Below, piece by piece: positions 51,622 to 61,164 of a stretch of 64,000 bases of DNA. The DNA lies in NCBI RefSeq assembly GCF_025147765.1, contig NZ_CP102265.1, positions 1,489,001 through 1,553,000 of the forward strand, given 5' to 3'. Positions within the stretch are counted from its first letter, which is position 1. Every line of letters begins with the position of its first letter. This DNA is from Blautia obeum ATCC 29174 (GTDB lineage Bacteria > Bacillota > Clostridia > Lachnospirales > Lachnospiraceae). Position numbers and translations under genes: made by a program. Below the pieces are notes generated by a model, which was not told the origin of the DNA, searched no databases, and worked only from the letters and a program-made list of their open reading frames with translations.

Positions 51622-52017
51622 TCAGCGATGGACGGTCAGAATTTTTTCGAAAATCAGTCCGGCAGTAAACCACAGTGGCGCATAGTCCAGACGGATGACA
51701 CCATGACATTGCAATGGTACACCGCTGTAATCCCAGGGACACATTCCGAACTGCTTCAGGAAGCTTCCACTGATGAATTCCACAAGATAGAATCCGGCAG
51801 TATACAGGATTCCACGGTAAAAGAATGGGAAGGAAGATAATTTTACGGACAGTGGAGCAATAACAGCGGCACAGCCGTAGATGGGAAACATCAAAAGAGA
51901 AGTCTTTCCTGTAAGAGTCTTCTGACCGGTAAAAAGTGAATGAAGACCGGTCCAGAAAATCTCCATGCACCATCCGGCAGAACCGCACAGTAAAAAATTT
52001 GAGATATTCTGATTCAT
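51622..52017 (-). CDS. putative ABC-transporter type IV (CmpB-like) membrane protein
   Basis: A 131-residue membrane protein with about four helices. SAGWCMEIFWTGLHSLF, LMFPIYGCAAV and the aromatic GVIRLDYAPLW match the CmpB-type family PF06541, often annotated as putative ABC-transporter type IV though transport is not shown. ATG 52017 has AGGAG eight bases upstream on the minus strand; the frame extends upstream into the folC promoter region without a ribosome site. It is alone and divergent from folC. Confidence 0.75.
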   Translation of the reverse strand: MNQNISNFLLCGSAGWCMEIFWTGLHSLFTGQKTLTGKTSLLMFPIYGCAAVIAPLSVKLSSFPFFYRGILYTAGFYLVEFISGSFLKQFGMCPWDYSGVPLQCHGVIRLDYAPLWFTAGLIFEKILTVHR

Positions 52018-52080
52018 GGCAGCTACTCCTGATTCCTGATAAAAACGTGTTAAGAATACGTAAATAAGTATCTCCCAGTC

Positions 52081-52109
52081 TTGAAAAAAACATACGTAAA
52101 TGCTATATT
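52081..52109 (+). promoter_or_regulatory. promoter of folC-pheA
   Basis: TTGAAA (52081-52086), 17-bp spacer, TATATT (52104-52109). ATACGTAAAT occurs twice, at 52056 and inside the spacer at 52092, a possible operator. Confidence 0.6.
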
Positions 52110-52153
52110 TGTATAAATACACAATTATTTATGAAACACAGGAGACATAGCAA

Positions 52154-53452
52154 ATGGACTATCAACAAAGCAGAGCATATGTAAAAGACGCGGACCGTTA
52201 TGCGGGCGGTGCTCTGGATCTTACAAATATAAAAGAGCTGATGAAACGACTGGGAAATCCCCAGGATCAGTTAAAATATGTTCACGTAGCAGGAACCAAT
52301 GGCAAGGGATCCGTAATTGCTTATCTGTATACTACACTTTCGGAAGCTGGATATCGTGTCGGAAGATATATTTCCCCATCCGTATATTCTTATCGTGAGA
52401 AGATGGAAGTGGCCGGCAGTGCGGTGAGCAGAGAACAATTTGCGGGATATGTGACCAGGGTTGCTGCAGCAATTAAAGAAATGACTACAGAAGGTCTTGC
52501 ACATCCCACCCCATTTGAAATAGAAACGGCGGTGGCTTTTTTATTTTTTGCCGAAGAAAAATGTGATCTGGTAATTCTGGAAGTTGGAATGGGTGGAAAT
52601 CTGGATGCAACAAACATCATTCGAAATACAGTTCTTGCAGTGCTCGTTCCGATCAGTATGGATCATCAGGCATTTCTTGGAAACACGCTTTCTGAAATTG
52701 CAGAAAAGAAGGCAGGAATCATCAAACCTGGATGCAGTGTTGTAACGGTCGGCCAACAGCCGGAGACTATGGCTGTAATAGAGCGAGTGTGCCGTGAAAA
52801 CGGTGCAGATCTGACAGAGGCAGACCTGCATGAAGCAAAAGCAGTGAAAGAAGATTTTGCGGGACAGACGCTGGAGTACCGGGGAGAAAACTATGAGTTG
52901 GCACTGGCAGGATCTTATCAGACGGAGAATGCAGCACTTGCACTGGAGGCACTTGAGGTGTTGGGACGAGTCGGATATCCGACAACAGTTGAACAGCGAA
53001 AAAAAGGTCTGAAGGATACGAAATGGAATGGACGTCTGACAATCATTCACAGAGAGCCTTTGTTTATTGTGGACGGAGCACATAATCCGGCTGCGGCAGA
53101 TATGTTGGAGGATTCTGTGCGGAAGTATTTTAAAGGACGCAAACTGTTCTTTATCATGGGAGTTTTTCGTGATAAGGATTATCCTTATATTATTCGGAAA
53201 CTCTGCCCCTATGCAGAGCAGATCATTACGATTGAGACACCGGATAATCCACGTGCCCTGCCGGCGCAGGAACTTGCGGAAGAAGTAAAAAAATGTAATC
53301 CGCACGTGCAGGCCGCGGACAGCATTCCGGATGCGGTAGATAAAATATTTGCAATGGCAGGACGGGAGGATGTCATCCTTTCTTTTGGGTCCCTGTCTTT
53401 TATCGGGGAAATTACAACAATTGTCAAAACTCAGGAGGAAAAGAATTCATGA
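52154..53452 (+). CDS. folC: folylpolyglutamate synthase / dihydrofolate synthase
   Basis: A 432-residue Mur-ligase-like enzyme adding glutamate to folates. P-loop HVAGTNGKGSVIAYL, the SPSVYSYREKM segment, EVGMGGNLDATN, and VDGAHNPAAADML in the C-terminal domain. The length is typical. ACAGGAGACATAGCAA precedes the ATG. Its stop overlaps the pheA start by four bases, so the two are coupled. Confidence 0.95.
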   Translation: MDYQQSRAYVKDADRYAGGALDLTNIKELMKRLGNPQDQLKYVHVAGTNGKGSVIAYLYTTLSEAGYRVGRYISPSVYSYREKMEVAGSAVSREQFAGYVTRVAAAIKEMTTEGLAHPTPFEIETAVAFLFFAEEKCDLVILEVGMGGNLDATNIIRNTVLAVLVPISMDHQAFLGNTLSEIAEKKAGIIKPGCSVVTVGQQPETMAVIERVCRENGADLTEADLHEAKAVKEDFAGQTLEYRGENYELALAGSYQTENAALALEALEVLGRVGYPTTVEQRKKGLKDTKWNGRLTIIHREPLFIVDGAHNPAAADMLEDSVRKYFKGRKLFFIMGVFRDKDYPYIIRKLCPYAEQIITIETPDNPRALPAQELAEEVKKCNPHVQAADSIPDAVDKIFAMAGREDVILSFGSLSFIGEITTIVKTQEEKNS

Positions 53453-54600
53453 CAGATTTACTGGAATGTCGTAAGGAAATTGATGTGATAGACAAAGAAA
53501 TCTTGCGACTTTTTGAAAAAAGAATGAAAGTCTGCGAAGATGTTGCAGAATACAAGATACATACAGGAAAAAAGGTTCTGGATCCAAAACGCGAGCAGGA
53601 CAAAATAGAAGTCCTGAAAGAATCTGCTCATGGGGAATTCAATGAACTTGGGGCACAGGAGCTTTTTCAGCAGATCATGGCGATCAGCAGAAAGAGACAG
53701 TATCAGTTACTGACCAAAAATGGAGTTGAAAACGATACAAAAGATTATAAGATGGTAGATGCACTTCCTATGACAGGGGTGAATGTTGTTTTTCAGGGAG
53801 TAGAAGGTGCTTACAGTTATGCTGCCATGCGTGCGTATTTTTCTGATGCGGTCAATAGTTACCATGTAAAAACATTCCGAGATGCTATGGAAGAAGTTGC
53901 ATCGGGAAAAGCAGATTATGCAGTACTGCCGATCGAAAACTCTACAGAGGGTATTGTGACGGATATTTACGATCTTCTGACGGAATATCAGTTGTATATC
54001 GTCGGGGAACAGGGCGTGAAAGTGGAGCATGTTCTGCTTGGAATTCCGGAGACTTCTCTGGATGAGATTAAAACAGTCTATTCTCACCCACAGGCGTTGG
54101 CACAGTGTAAAAAATATCTGGAAAGCCATCCGGACTGGAAAATCGTAAAGACGGAGAACACCGCGGGAGCTGCCAAAAAAGTTCATGAAGAGATGAATCG
54201 GTCACAGGCAGCAATTGCGAGCCGGGCGGCAGGAGAGCTTTACGGACTTTCTGTAATGGCAGAGAATATCTGCTACAATGACCAGAACGTGACCAGATTT
54301 ATCATTGTCAGTGCGCATCCGGTCTATGAGAAAAGTGCGGCTAAGGTAAGTGTTTGTTTCGAACTTCCACACGAAAGCGGAACTTTGTATAATATGCTTT
54401 CTCATTTTATTTACAATGGACTGAGTATGACAAAAATTGAATCTCGCCCAATCACAGGTAAAAAGTGGGAATACAGATTTTTTGTGGATTTTGAAGGAAA
54501 TCTGGAAGAACCGGCAGTTAAAAATGCCCTGCGAGGATTAGAAGCGGAAGCCAATCGGATGAGAGTGCTTGGCAATTATGGACAGCAGGAGGAACAGTAA
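53449..54600 (+). CDS. pheA: bifunctional chorismate mutase / prephenate dehydratase
   Basis: A 383-residue two-enzyme protein for phenylalanine synthesis. Residues 1-85 are an AroQ-type chorismate mutase (RKEIDVIDKEILRLFEKRM, YKIHTGKKVLDPKRE). Residues about 110-290 are prephenate dehydratase (FQGVEGAYSYAAM, LPIENSTEGIV, TRFIIVS). Residues about 300-375 are the ACT regulatory domain with ESRPI, the Phe-feedback motif. It overlaps folC and is followed directly by the DUF815 gene. Confidence 0.95.
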   Translation: MTDLLECRKEIDVIDKEILRLFEKRMKVCEDVAEYKIHTGKKVLDPKREQDKIEVLKESAHGEFNELGAQELFQQIMAISRKRQYQLLTKNGVENDTKDYKMVDALPMTGVNVVFQGVEGAYSYAAMRAYFSDAVNSYHVKTFRDAMEEVASGKADYAVLPIENSTEGIVTDIYDLLTEYQLYIVGEQGVKVEHVLLGIPETSLDEIKTVYSHPQALAQCKKYLESHPDWKIVKTENTAGAAKKVHEEMNRSQAAIASRAAGELYGLSVMAENICYNDQNVTRFIIVSAHPVYEKSAAKVSVCFELPHESGTLYNMLSHFIYNGLSMTKIESRPITGKKWEYRFFVDFEGNLEEPAVKNALRGLEAEANRMRVLGNYGQQEEQ

Positions 54601-54601
54601 G

Positions 54602-55918
54602 ATGACGAGAGTAAAAGAATGTGTGCTTTACAGAGGTTTTGAGCACGGAGATATTTTAGATAAAATGACTGCACTGATGGATGCAAGTGAGAGATCAGCA
54701 GTCAATGCAAGCGAAATGGAAGAAGAGTTTTATGAATGTGTAAATGGATTGATCGAAATTGCAGGATCTTATGGATTTACAGGAAACCTGTGGCATGACT
54801 ATCTGACACTGCTTCTTGTAAATCATGAGAATGCATTCAGTATGGCAAGCGAGATCCGCGGTGCGATCGAGGGAAGCATCAATCAGCTGGCACTTCATGA
54901 TTTCGCAATTTTTAAAGAACTGTATGATTTTGACCTGACAGTACTGGATAAATTATTCCATACTTCCTGCTGCAGCATTCTCTGTAATTATGAGGCACCG
55001 CAGGATACGGGAAAAATGTTCAACAAACGTATCCGTGACAGAATCTGTGATATGAGCAAGACGCTGGCAGTAGCCAAAGACACCAATGAATTTATGGCGG
55101 ACATGGTACAGTTTTACAAGGATTTTGGTGTAGGTAAGCTCGGACTTCACAAGGCTTTCCGTATTGATCATGACCAGAACGGCAGAGCAGTGATCGTACC
55201 GGTAACAAGAATTGCACATGTACAGCTGGAGGATCTGGTTGGATATGAGATTCCAAAACAGAAACTGGTTGAGAATACAGAAGCCTTTGTCAGAGGCAGA
55301 AAGGCGAACAACTGTCTGCTCTTTGGAGATGCGGGAACCGGTAAATCTTCCAGTATTAAGGGAATTTTGAATAAATATTATGATGAAGGCCTGCGAATCA
55401 TAGAAGTGTATAAACATCAGTTTGTAGATCTGAACCAGATCATCGCACAGATCAAAGACCGTAATTATAAATTTATCATTTATATGGACGATCTTTCTTT
55501 TGAAGAGTTCGAAATAGAATATAAATATCTGAAGGCTGTTATCGAAGGCGGACTGGAACGTAAACCGGAAAATATCCTGATCTATGCAACAAGCAACCGT
55601 CGCCATCTGGTAAGAGAAAGAGCCGGAGATAAACTGGAAGTCGGAGCAGATGATGATATTCATTCCTCTGATACCGTACAGGAGAAACTTTCTCTTGTAT
55701 ATCGTTTCGGAGTACGTATCTATTTCGGCGCACCAGACAGAAAAGAATTCCATACTATCGTTAAGACGCTGGCACAGCGTAACGGAATTACAATGCCGGA
55801 GGATGAGCTTCTTCTGGAGGCTGGCAAATGGGAAATTTCTCATGGTGGGCTTACAGGACGTACTGCACAGCAGTTTATTGATCATCTTCTTGGAAAGGAA
55901 GAAACACAGGAAGCGTAG
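54602..55918 (+). CDS. DUF815-family AAA+ ATPase
   Basis: A 438-residue protein: a helical N-terminal third, then an AAA domain with Walker A GDAGTGKSSS (residues about 242-251), Walker B KFIIYMDDLSF (Asp-Asp variant), sensor motif YATSNRRHLV and an arginine in RFGVRIYF. This is the DUF815 (PF05673) pattern, function unknown. ATG 54602 has CAGGAGG nine bases upstream, one base after the pheA stop. It precedes the ppx-ppk1 pair, so it may belong with polyphosphate metabolism; that is a guess from location. Confidence 0.85.
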   Translation: MTRVKECVLYRGFEHGDILDKMTALMDASERSAVNASEMEEEFYECVNGLIEIAGSYGFTGNLWHDYLTLLLVNHENAFSMASEIRGAIEGSINQLALHDFAIFKELYDFDLTVLDKLFHTSCCSILCNYEAPQDTGKMFNKRIRDRICDMSKTLAVAKDTNEFMADMVQFYKDFGVGKLGLHKAFRIDHDQNGRAVIVPVTRIAHVQLEDLVGYEIPKQKLVENTEAFVRGRKANNCLLFGDAGTGKSSSIKGILNKYYDEGLRIIEVYKHQFVDLNQIIAQIKDRNYKFIIYMDDLSFEEFEIEYKYLKAVIEGGLERKPENILIYATSNRRHLVRERAGDKLEVGADDDIHSSDTVQEKLSLVYRFGVRIYFGAPDRKEFHTIVKTLAQRNGITMPEDELLLEAGKWEISHGGLTGRTAQQFIDHLLGKEETQEA

Positions 55919-55955
55919 TAACAACGCATAATACAAACGGGAAGGAGCTGGGGGT

Positions 55956-57491
55956 ATGGCAGTAACAACTTTTGCTGCGATTGATATTGGCTCATATGAG
56001 ATCAGCATGAAAATCTTTGAATTTTCAAAGAAAATCGGATTTCGAGAGCTGAATGATGTAAGATATCGCTTGGAAATTGGAAAAGGTGCATATTCAAGAG
56101 GACGGCTGGAGCCTGAGATGGTAGATGACATATGTGTCATTCTGAAAGATTTCAGCAACATGATGCAGGAATTTGGAGTATCCGAGTATCGTGCGTGTGC
56201 CACAAGTGCTTTTCGTGAAATCGTAAATCCGGTGATCGTTCAGGAGCAGATCTATCAGCGGACCGGTATCCGGATTGAGATTCTGAGTAATGCGGAACAG
56301 CATTTTCTGGGATATAAATCCATAGCTGCTATTGAATCCGGCTTCAAGAAGATCATTCAGAAAGGAACAGCAATTCTGGATGTTGGCGGTGGTAATCTGC
56401 AGGTTTCGCTGTTTGATAAAGATGCGCTGGTAACAACGCAGAGCTTTAAGATGGGAAGCATGCGTATTCGTGAAAGACTGAAGGAACTGGAAAAAACAAC
56501 AACGCATTATGGCCAGTTGATCAAGGAATTTATCCGAAATGATCTGACTGCATTTCAGAGACTGTATCTGAAAGACCGTGATATCAAAAATGTGATCCTG
56601 ATGGGGGATTTCCTGACAGATACTATTTTTCGTGAAGAGCTGGGAGATCATATCATAACCAGCGATGAATTTACCAAGCGCTACGAAAAGACAATCTACA
56701 AGACAGAACAGGCACTTGCCCAGGAGATGGATATTGATCCGGAATATGCATCATTGGTAATTCCGACGATGGTCATCTGCAAGAATTTTCTGGAAATCTT
56801 TCAGGCAGAGTCTGTGTGGGTTCCAGGTGTATCTCTTCTGGATGGAATTGCATATGATTACGGTGAAAAGAAGAAATTTATCAAGAGTGTGCATAATTTT
56901 GAAAATGACATTCTGGTAGCATCCAAAAATATTGCAAAAAGATATTCTACTGGTAAAGACCATATTAAAGGAACGACAGATATTGCGCTTACAATTTTTG
57001 ACAGTATGAAAAAAGTTCATGGTATGGGCGCAAGAGAACGGCTGCTTCTGCAGATTGCGGTACAGCTTCATGACTGTGGAAAATACATCAGTATGGCAGA
57101 TGTTGCTGAATGTTCGTATCGGATCATTATGGCAACCGAGATCATTGGACTTTCAACGGAAGAACGCAAAGTCATTGCCAGTGCGGTAAGATACAACACG
57201 ACAGAGTTTGTCTATTATGGAAATTATGATGAAGGGCCGGAAATTGACCGGGAAAGATACCTTTTGGTTGCGAAACTGACTGCGATCCTTCGTCTTGCAA
57301 ATGCCATGGACCGCAGCCATTATCAGAAGGTGGAATCGTTGAGAGTGGTACTGAAGGACAGAGAACTGCAGATGATCATAGATTCCAGCCGTGATATTTC
57401 ACTGGAGCTTGGTTTGCTTCGTGATAAAGTGAAGTTCTTTGAAGAAGTCTTTGGAATTCGCCTTGTTTTAAAACGGAAACGCAGAGCGTAA
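55956..57491 (+). CDS. exopolyphosphatase Ppx/GppA with HD domain
   Basis: A 511-residue protein. The N-terminal ASKHA-fold domain has FAAIDIGSYEISM, ATSAFREIVN and AILDVGGGNLQVSLF, typical of Ppx/GppA phosphatases that shorten polyphosphate or convert pppGpp. The C-terminal part has an HD motif (QIAVQLHDCGKYI). Note IGSYE instead of the common IGSNS at the first phosphate loop. It pairs with the adjacent polyphosphate kinase, 16 bases downstream, to set polyphosphate levels. Confidence 0.88.
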   Translation: MAVTTFAAIDIGSYEISMKIFEFSKKIGFRELNDVRYRLEIGKGAYSRGRLEPEMVDDICVILKDFSNMMQEFGVSEYRACATSAFREIVNPVIVQEQIYQRTGIRIEILSNAEQHFLGYKSIAAIESGFKKIIQKGTAILDVGGGNLQVSLFDKDALVTTQSFKMGSMRIRERLKELEKTTTHYGQLIKEFIRNDLTAFQRLYLKDRDIKNVILMGDFLTDTIFREELGDHIITSDEFTKRYEKTIYKTEQALAQEMDIDPEYASLVIPTMVICKNFLEIFQAESVWVPGVSLLDGIAYDYGEKKKFIKSVHNFENDILVASKNIAKRYSTGKDHIKGTTDIALTIFDSMKKVHGMGARERLLLQIAVQLHDCGKYISMADVAECSYRIIMATEIIGLSTEERKVIASAVRYNTTEFVYYGNYDEGPEIDRERYLLVAKLTAILRLANAMDRSHYQKVESLRVVLKDRELQMIIDSSRDISLELGLLRDKVKFFEEVFGIRLVLKRKRRA

Positions 57492-57507
57492 GCGGAGGAG
57501 GATAAAT

Positions 57508-59661
57508 ATGGATCTTAGCAGATATGAAAAACCGGAATACTATGTGAACCGTGAACTGAGCTGGCTGAAATTTGATGAGCGTGTTCTGAGTGAAGCACGT
57601 GATAAAAGTCTGCCATTATTTGAACGGCTGAAATTTTTAAGCATTACATCTTCCAATCTGGATGAATTCTTTATGGTGCGTGTGGCATCACTGAAAGATC
57701 AGGTACATGCAGGCTATAAGAAAAAAGACATTGCGGGCATGTCTTCGGAGGAACAGCTGAAGGAAATCAGCAGCCAGACACATGAGCTTGTACGTGTGCA
57801 ATACAGCACGTTTAACCGTTCTGTACTTCCGGCACTGGAAAAAGTGGGCCTTCATCTTGTAGCAGAACATGAAGACCTGACAGTGAAACAGGCAGAATTC
57901 GTGGATCGCTATTTTGAAGATAACGTATATCCTGTGCTGACACCGATGGCAATGGATTCTTCCAGACCATTCCCACTGATCCGCAACAAGACATTGAATA
58001 TCGGTGCGCTGATCGCCAAGAAAAGTAACAAAAAGCATGCCAAAGAACTGGAATTTGCAACAGTCCAGGTACCGTCTGTGCTGCCGAGAATCGTAGAGAT
58101 CCCTTCTGAAAAGAACGGTGAGAGAACCGTGATCCTTCTGGAAGAGATCATTGAGCGCAATATTGGTAAGCTGTTTCTGAGTAATGATGTAGTCTGTGCG
58201 CATCCATACAGAATTATGAGAAATGCAGATCTGACGATTGACGAGGATGAAGCAGAAGATCTGCTGGTTGAGATCCAGAAACAGCTGAAAAAGCGTCAGT
58301 GGGGTGAAGTGATTCGCCTGGAAGCGGAAGAAAAGATGGATAAACGTCTTCTGGGTATTCTTAAAGAAGAGTTTGAGATTAAGGATACAGACATTTATAA
58401 TATTCCGGGTCCGCTGGATTTGACTATGCTGATGAAGGTTTACGGAATGGAGGGCTTTGATGAATACAAGAGTCCGAAATATACACCGGCTCCGGTTCCG
58501 GAATTTCAGAATGATAAAGATATTTTCCAGGTGATCCGAGAAGGAGATGTATTTTTGCATCATCCATATATGAGCTTTGATCCGGTTGTAGATTTTGTAC
58601 GGCAGGCAGCAAAAGATCCGGGTGTACTTGCAATCAAACAGACTCTGTATCGAGTTAGTGGACATTCTCCGATCATTGCAGCGTTGGCGCAGGCGGCGGA
58701 AAATGGCAAACAGGTTTCTGTTCTGGTGGAACTGAAAGCAAGATTTGACGAAGAGAATAATATTGTCTGGGCCAAAATGCTGGAAAAGGCAGGATGCCAT
58801 GTTATTTATGGACTGGTTGGCTTAAAGACGCACAGTAAGATCACACTGGTGGTACGCAGAGAAGAGACAGGAATCCGAAGATATGTACATCTGGCAACTG
58901 GTAACTATAATGATTCTACAGCAAAACTATATACAGACTGTGGTATTTTTACCTGTGATGAACGTTTTGGAGAAGATGCAACGGCTGTATTTAATATGCT
59001 TTCCGGATATTCGGAGCCGAAGAAATGGAATCGTCTGATTGTTGCACCAATCTGGATGAAAAACCGTTTTCTGCAGCTGATTGAACGGGAAGCAGAACAT
59101 GCAAAACAGGGTAAACCAGCGGAGATCACGGCGAAGATGAATTCTCTGTGTGATCCTGCAATCATTGCGGCACTCTATTATGCATCTTCCTGTGGAGTAC
59201 AGATCAATCTGCTTGTTCGGGGTATCTGCTGCCTGAGAACCGGTATACCAGGTATCAGTGAAAATATCCACGTACGTTCGATCGTTGGAGAATTTCTGGA
59301 ACACAGCCGTATTTTCTATTTCAAAAATAATGGAATTGATGAAATCTATATGGGAAGCGCTGACTGGATGCCACGAAATCTTGACCGCCGTGTGGAAATT
59401 GTATTTCCGGTAGAAGATGAAAGTATTAAGAAAGAAATCCTGCATGTACTGGATCTGGAATTCCGTGATAATGTAAAGGCGCATATTCTGCAGCCGGACG
59501 GCACTTATGAAAAACAGGACAAGAGAGGAAAGGTTCTTGTGAATTCCCAGATGGAATTCTGTAAGGAAGCACAGGCAAAAGCCAAAAAACAGAAGCATGA
59601 AGAGAAAAAACATGCTCGTGTATTTATTCCGGCAGAACCTGTGGCTGATCCGGAAGAATGA
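57508..59661 (+). CDS. ppk1: polyphosphate kinase 1
   Basis: A 717-residue enzyme reversibly making polyphosphate from ATP. N-domain YYVNRELSWLKFDERVL, head domain TITSSNLDEFFMVRVAS (shown in full as SNLDEFFMVRVA), catalytic domain with VELKARFDEENN, the phospho-acceptor His in GLKTHSKITLV, and HLATGNYND. The C-terminal 45 residues are an unusual Lys/Glu/His-rich tail (KAKKQKHEEKKHA) not needed for the fold. GGAGGAGG precedes ATG 57508. Confidence 0.95.
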   Translation: MDLSRYEKPEYYVNRELSWLKFDERVLSEARDKSLPLFERLKFLSITSSNLDEFFMVRVASLKDQVHAGYKKKDIAGMSSEEQLKEISSQTHELVRVQYSTFNRSVLPALEKVGLHLVAEHEDLTVKQAEFVDRYFEDNVYPVLTPMAMDSSRPFPLIRNKTLNIGALIAKKSNKKHAKELEFATVQVPSVLPRIVEIPSEKNGERTVILLEEIIERNIGKLFLSNDVVCAHPYRIMRNADLTIDEDEAEDLLVEIQKQLKKRQWGEVIRLEAEEKMDKRLLGILKEEFEIKDTDIYNIPGPLDLTMLMKVYGMEGFDEYKSPKYTPAPVPEFQNDKDIFQVIREGDVFLHHPYMSFDPVVDFVRQAAKDPGVLAIKQTLYRVSGHSPIIAALAQAAENGKQVSVLVELKARFDEENNIVWAKMLEKAGCHVIYGLVGLKTHSKITLVVRREETGIRRYVHLATGNYNDSTAKLYTDCGIFTCDERFGEDATAVFNMLSGYSEPKKWNRLIVAPIWMKNRFLQLIEREAEHAKQGKPAEITAKMNSLCDPAIIAALYYASSCGVQINLLVRGICCLRTGIPGISENIHVRSIVGEFLEHSRIFYFKNNGIDEIYMGSADWMPRNLDRRVEIVFPVEDESIKKEILHVLDLEFRDNVKAHILQPDGTYEKQDKRGKVLVNSQMEFCKEAQAKAKKQKHEEKKHARVFIPAEPVADPEE

Positions 59662-59698
59662 TTTTCGAATCAGAAATGAATGAGAGGAAAGAGAAAAA

Positions 59699-60835
59699 AT
59701 GAATAACGAAAAAGAAAGCTTTCTGAAAAGAAAGAACGTGATCATATCCTTCAAAAGGTATGGCATTGATGCAATGGGCTCTATGGCATTGGGCCTTTTT
59801 GCGTCACTTCTGATCGGTACGATCATAAATACAATCGGACAGAATGTGTGTCCGGGAAGTTTTGTGTCAGAAAAGCTGTTGGAGATTGGCGGTTATGCGA
59901 CCAGTGTGACCGGTGCGGCAATGGCACTTGCTATTGGGCATGCACTTCAGGCACCACCATTGGTTATGTATTCGCTGTGTGCGGTCGGAGCTGCCTGTAA
60001 TGCAATTGGTGGTTCTGGTGGTCCGTTGGCGGTGTTTTTTGTCGCAGTGATCACATGTGAGATCGGTAAACTGGTATCTAAGGAAACAAAAATAGATATC
60101 ATAGTGACGCCGGCAGTGACTGTGATCGTTGGAGTGGTTCTTGCGATGCTTCTTGCACCGGTCTGCAAAAATATCTGTGATGCACTTGGAGCATTTATCG
60201 GATGGGCAACAGATCTTCGTCCGTTCTGGATGGGAATGATCATCTCTGTGGTCGTTGGAATCGTGCTGACACTTCCAATCAGCTCAGCGGCAATCTGCGC
60301 TGCGGTAGGAATCAGTGGAGGGGCAGTGCTTGCAGGACTTGCTGACGGCAGTGTGACAATGGAAGTCTGGAATGGTCTGGCACTTGCAGGTGGAGCTGCG
60401 ACAGCAGGATGTTGTGCACATATGCTTGGCTTTGCAATCTTAAGCTTTCCGGATAATGGAGTTGGCGGATTTGTGGCACAGGGACTTGGAACTTCCATGC
60501 TCCAGGTTCCGAACCTTATGAAGAAACCTGTCCTGTGGCTGCCACCGGTGATCACTTCTGCGATTACAGGGCCGATTGCCACCTGCGTGTTCCATATGAG
60601 AAACAACGGACCGGCAATTTCTTCCGGAATGGGTACTTCCGGACTGGTAGGACCAATCGGGGTTGTTACCGGATGGACACAGATGCCGGAAGGATACCAG
60701 ACAGGAGCGTTTGAGTGGATTGGCATGATTTTGATCTGCTTTGTACTTCCGCTTCTGATCACATGGGTGATCGGCAAGATTTTTCGTGCCAGAGGAATTA
60801 TCAAGCCGGGTGATCTCAAGATAGACCTGGGCTAA
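59699..60835 (+). CDS. PTS EIIC-like membrane protein (PTS_EIIC_2)
   Basis: A 378-residue polytopic protein with about ten helices rich in Gly, Ala and Ile: YGIDAMGSMALGLFASLLIG, QAPPLVMYSLCAVGAACNAI, GCCAHMLGFAILSFPDNGVGG and GPIGVVTGW. These match the PF13303 PTS_EIIC_2 family. No EIIA, EIIB or sugar kinase gene is next to it, so the substrate and even PTS dependence are open. GAGAGGAAAGAG precedes the ATG. GC-rich codon use is like its neighbours. Confidence 0.85.
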   Translation: MNNEKESFLKRKNVIISFKRYGIDAMGSMALGLFASLLIGTIINTIGQNVCPGSFVSEKLLEIGGYATSVTGAAMALAIGHALQAPPLVMYSLCAVGAACNAIGGSGGPLAVFFVAVITCEIGKLVSKETKIDIIVTPAVTVIVGVVLAMLLAPVCKNICDALGAFIGWATDLRPFWMGMIISVVVGIVLTLPISSAAICAAVGISGGAVLAGLADGSVTMEVWNGLALAGGAATAGCCAHMLGFAILSFPDNGVGGFVAQGLGTSMLQVPNLMKKPVLWLPPVITSAITGPIATCVFHMRNNGPAISSGMGTSGLVGPIGVVTGWTQMPEGYQTGAFEWIGMILICFVLPLLITWVIGKIFRARGIIKPGDLKIDLG

Positions 60836-60889
60836 AATAAGCGAAAAAACTGCTTTTTTGAAATTTTTAAAAAAAATTAAAAAAAAGGC

Positions 60890-60918
60890 TTGCATTTTCC
60901 GATAAGCTGATATATACT
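60890..60918 (+). promoter_or_regulatory. promoter of tRNA-Glu
   Basis: TTGCAT (60890-60895), 17-bp spacer, TATACT (60913-60918), 21 bp before the tRNA. Confidence 0.65.
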
Positions 60919-60938
60919 AAGCAAGTCGGTTGACGCAA

Positions 60939-61010
60939 GGCCAGTTGGTCAAGGGGTTAAGACGTCGCCCTCTCACGGCGAAAACACGGGTTCGATTCCC
61001 GTACTGGCTG
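60939..61010 (+). tRNA. tRNA-Glu (anticodon CTC)
   Basis: A 72-nt tRNA. Acceptor GGCCAGT pairs with ACTGGCT (first pair G-T), D-arm TTGGTCAAGGGGTTAA, anticodon arm TCGCC-CTCTCAC-GGCGA giving anticodon CTC, T-arm CGGGTTCGATTCCCG, discriminator G. CCA is not encoded. CTC reads GAG only; the major TTC isoacceptor must be elsewhere. Confidence 0.92.
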
Positions 61011-61031
61011 CTCTAAATATACAATAAGATG

Positions 61032-61060
61032 ACTCGAACGGTGGTTCGGGTTATTTTTTT
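61032..61060 (+). terminator. Rho-independent terminator after tRNA-Glu
   Basis: ACTCGAAC (61032-61039) pairs with GTTCGGGT (61044-61051), one T-G pair, then TATTTTTTT. Confidence 0.75.
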
Positions 61061-61164
61061 GCCCGAAAATCATAAAAGAATAGTATTTGACTTTTTACGG
61101 ACAAATCATGTATGATATAGAACAAATGTTTGAAGATGGAAATATGAAAGAAAGGAAAAGAGCC

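Noticed and set aside
54953..56203. Long minus-strand open frame of over 400 codons opposite the DUF815 and Ppx genes
   Set aside because: It is antisense to two clear protein families, has no ribosome site and no family resemblance.
60836..60889. Terminator after the PTS-EIIC-like gene
   Set aside because: The A- and T-rich runs allow only a four-pair stem, too weak to call.
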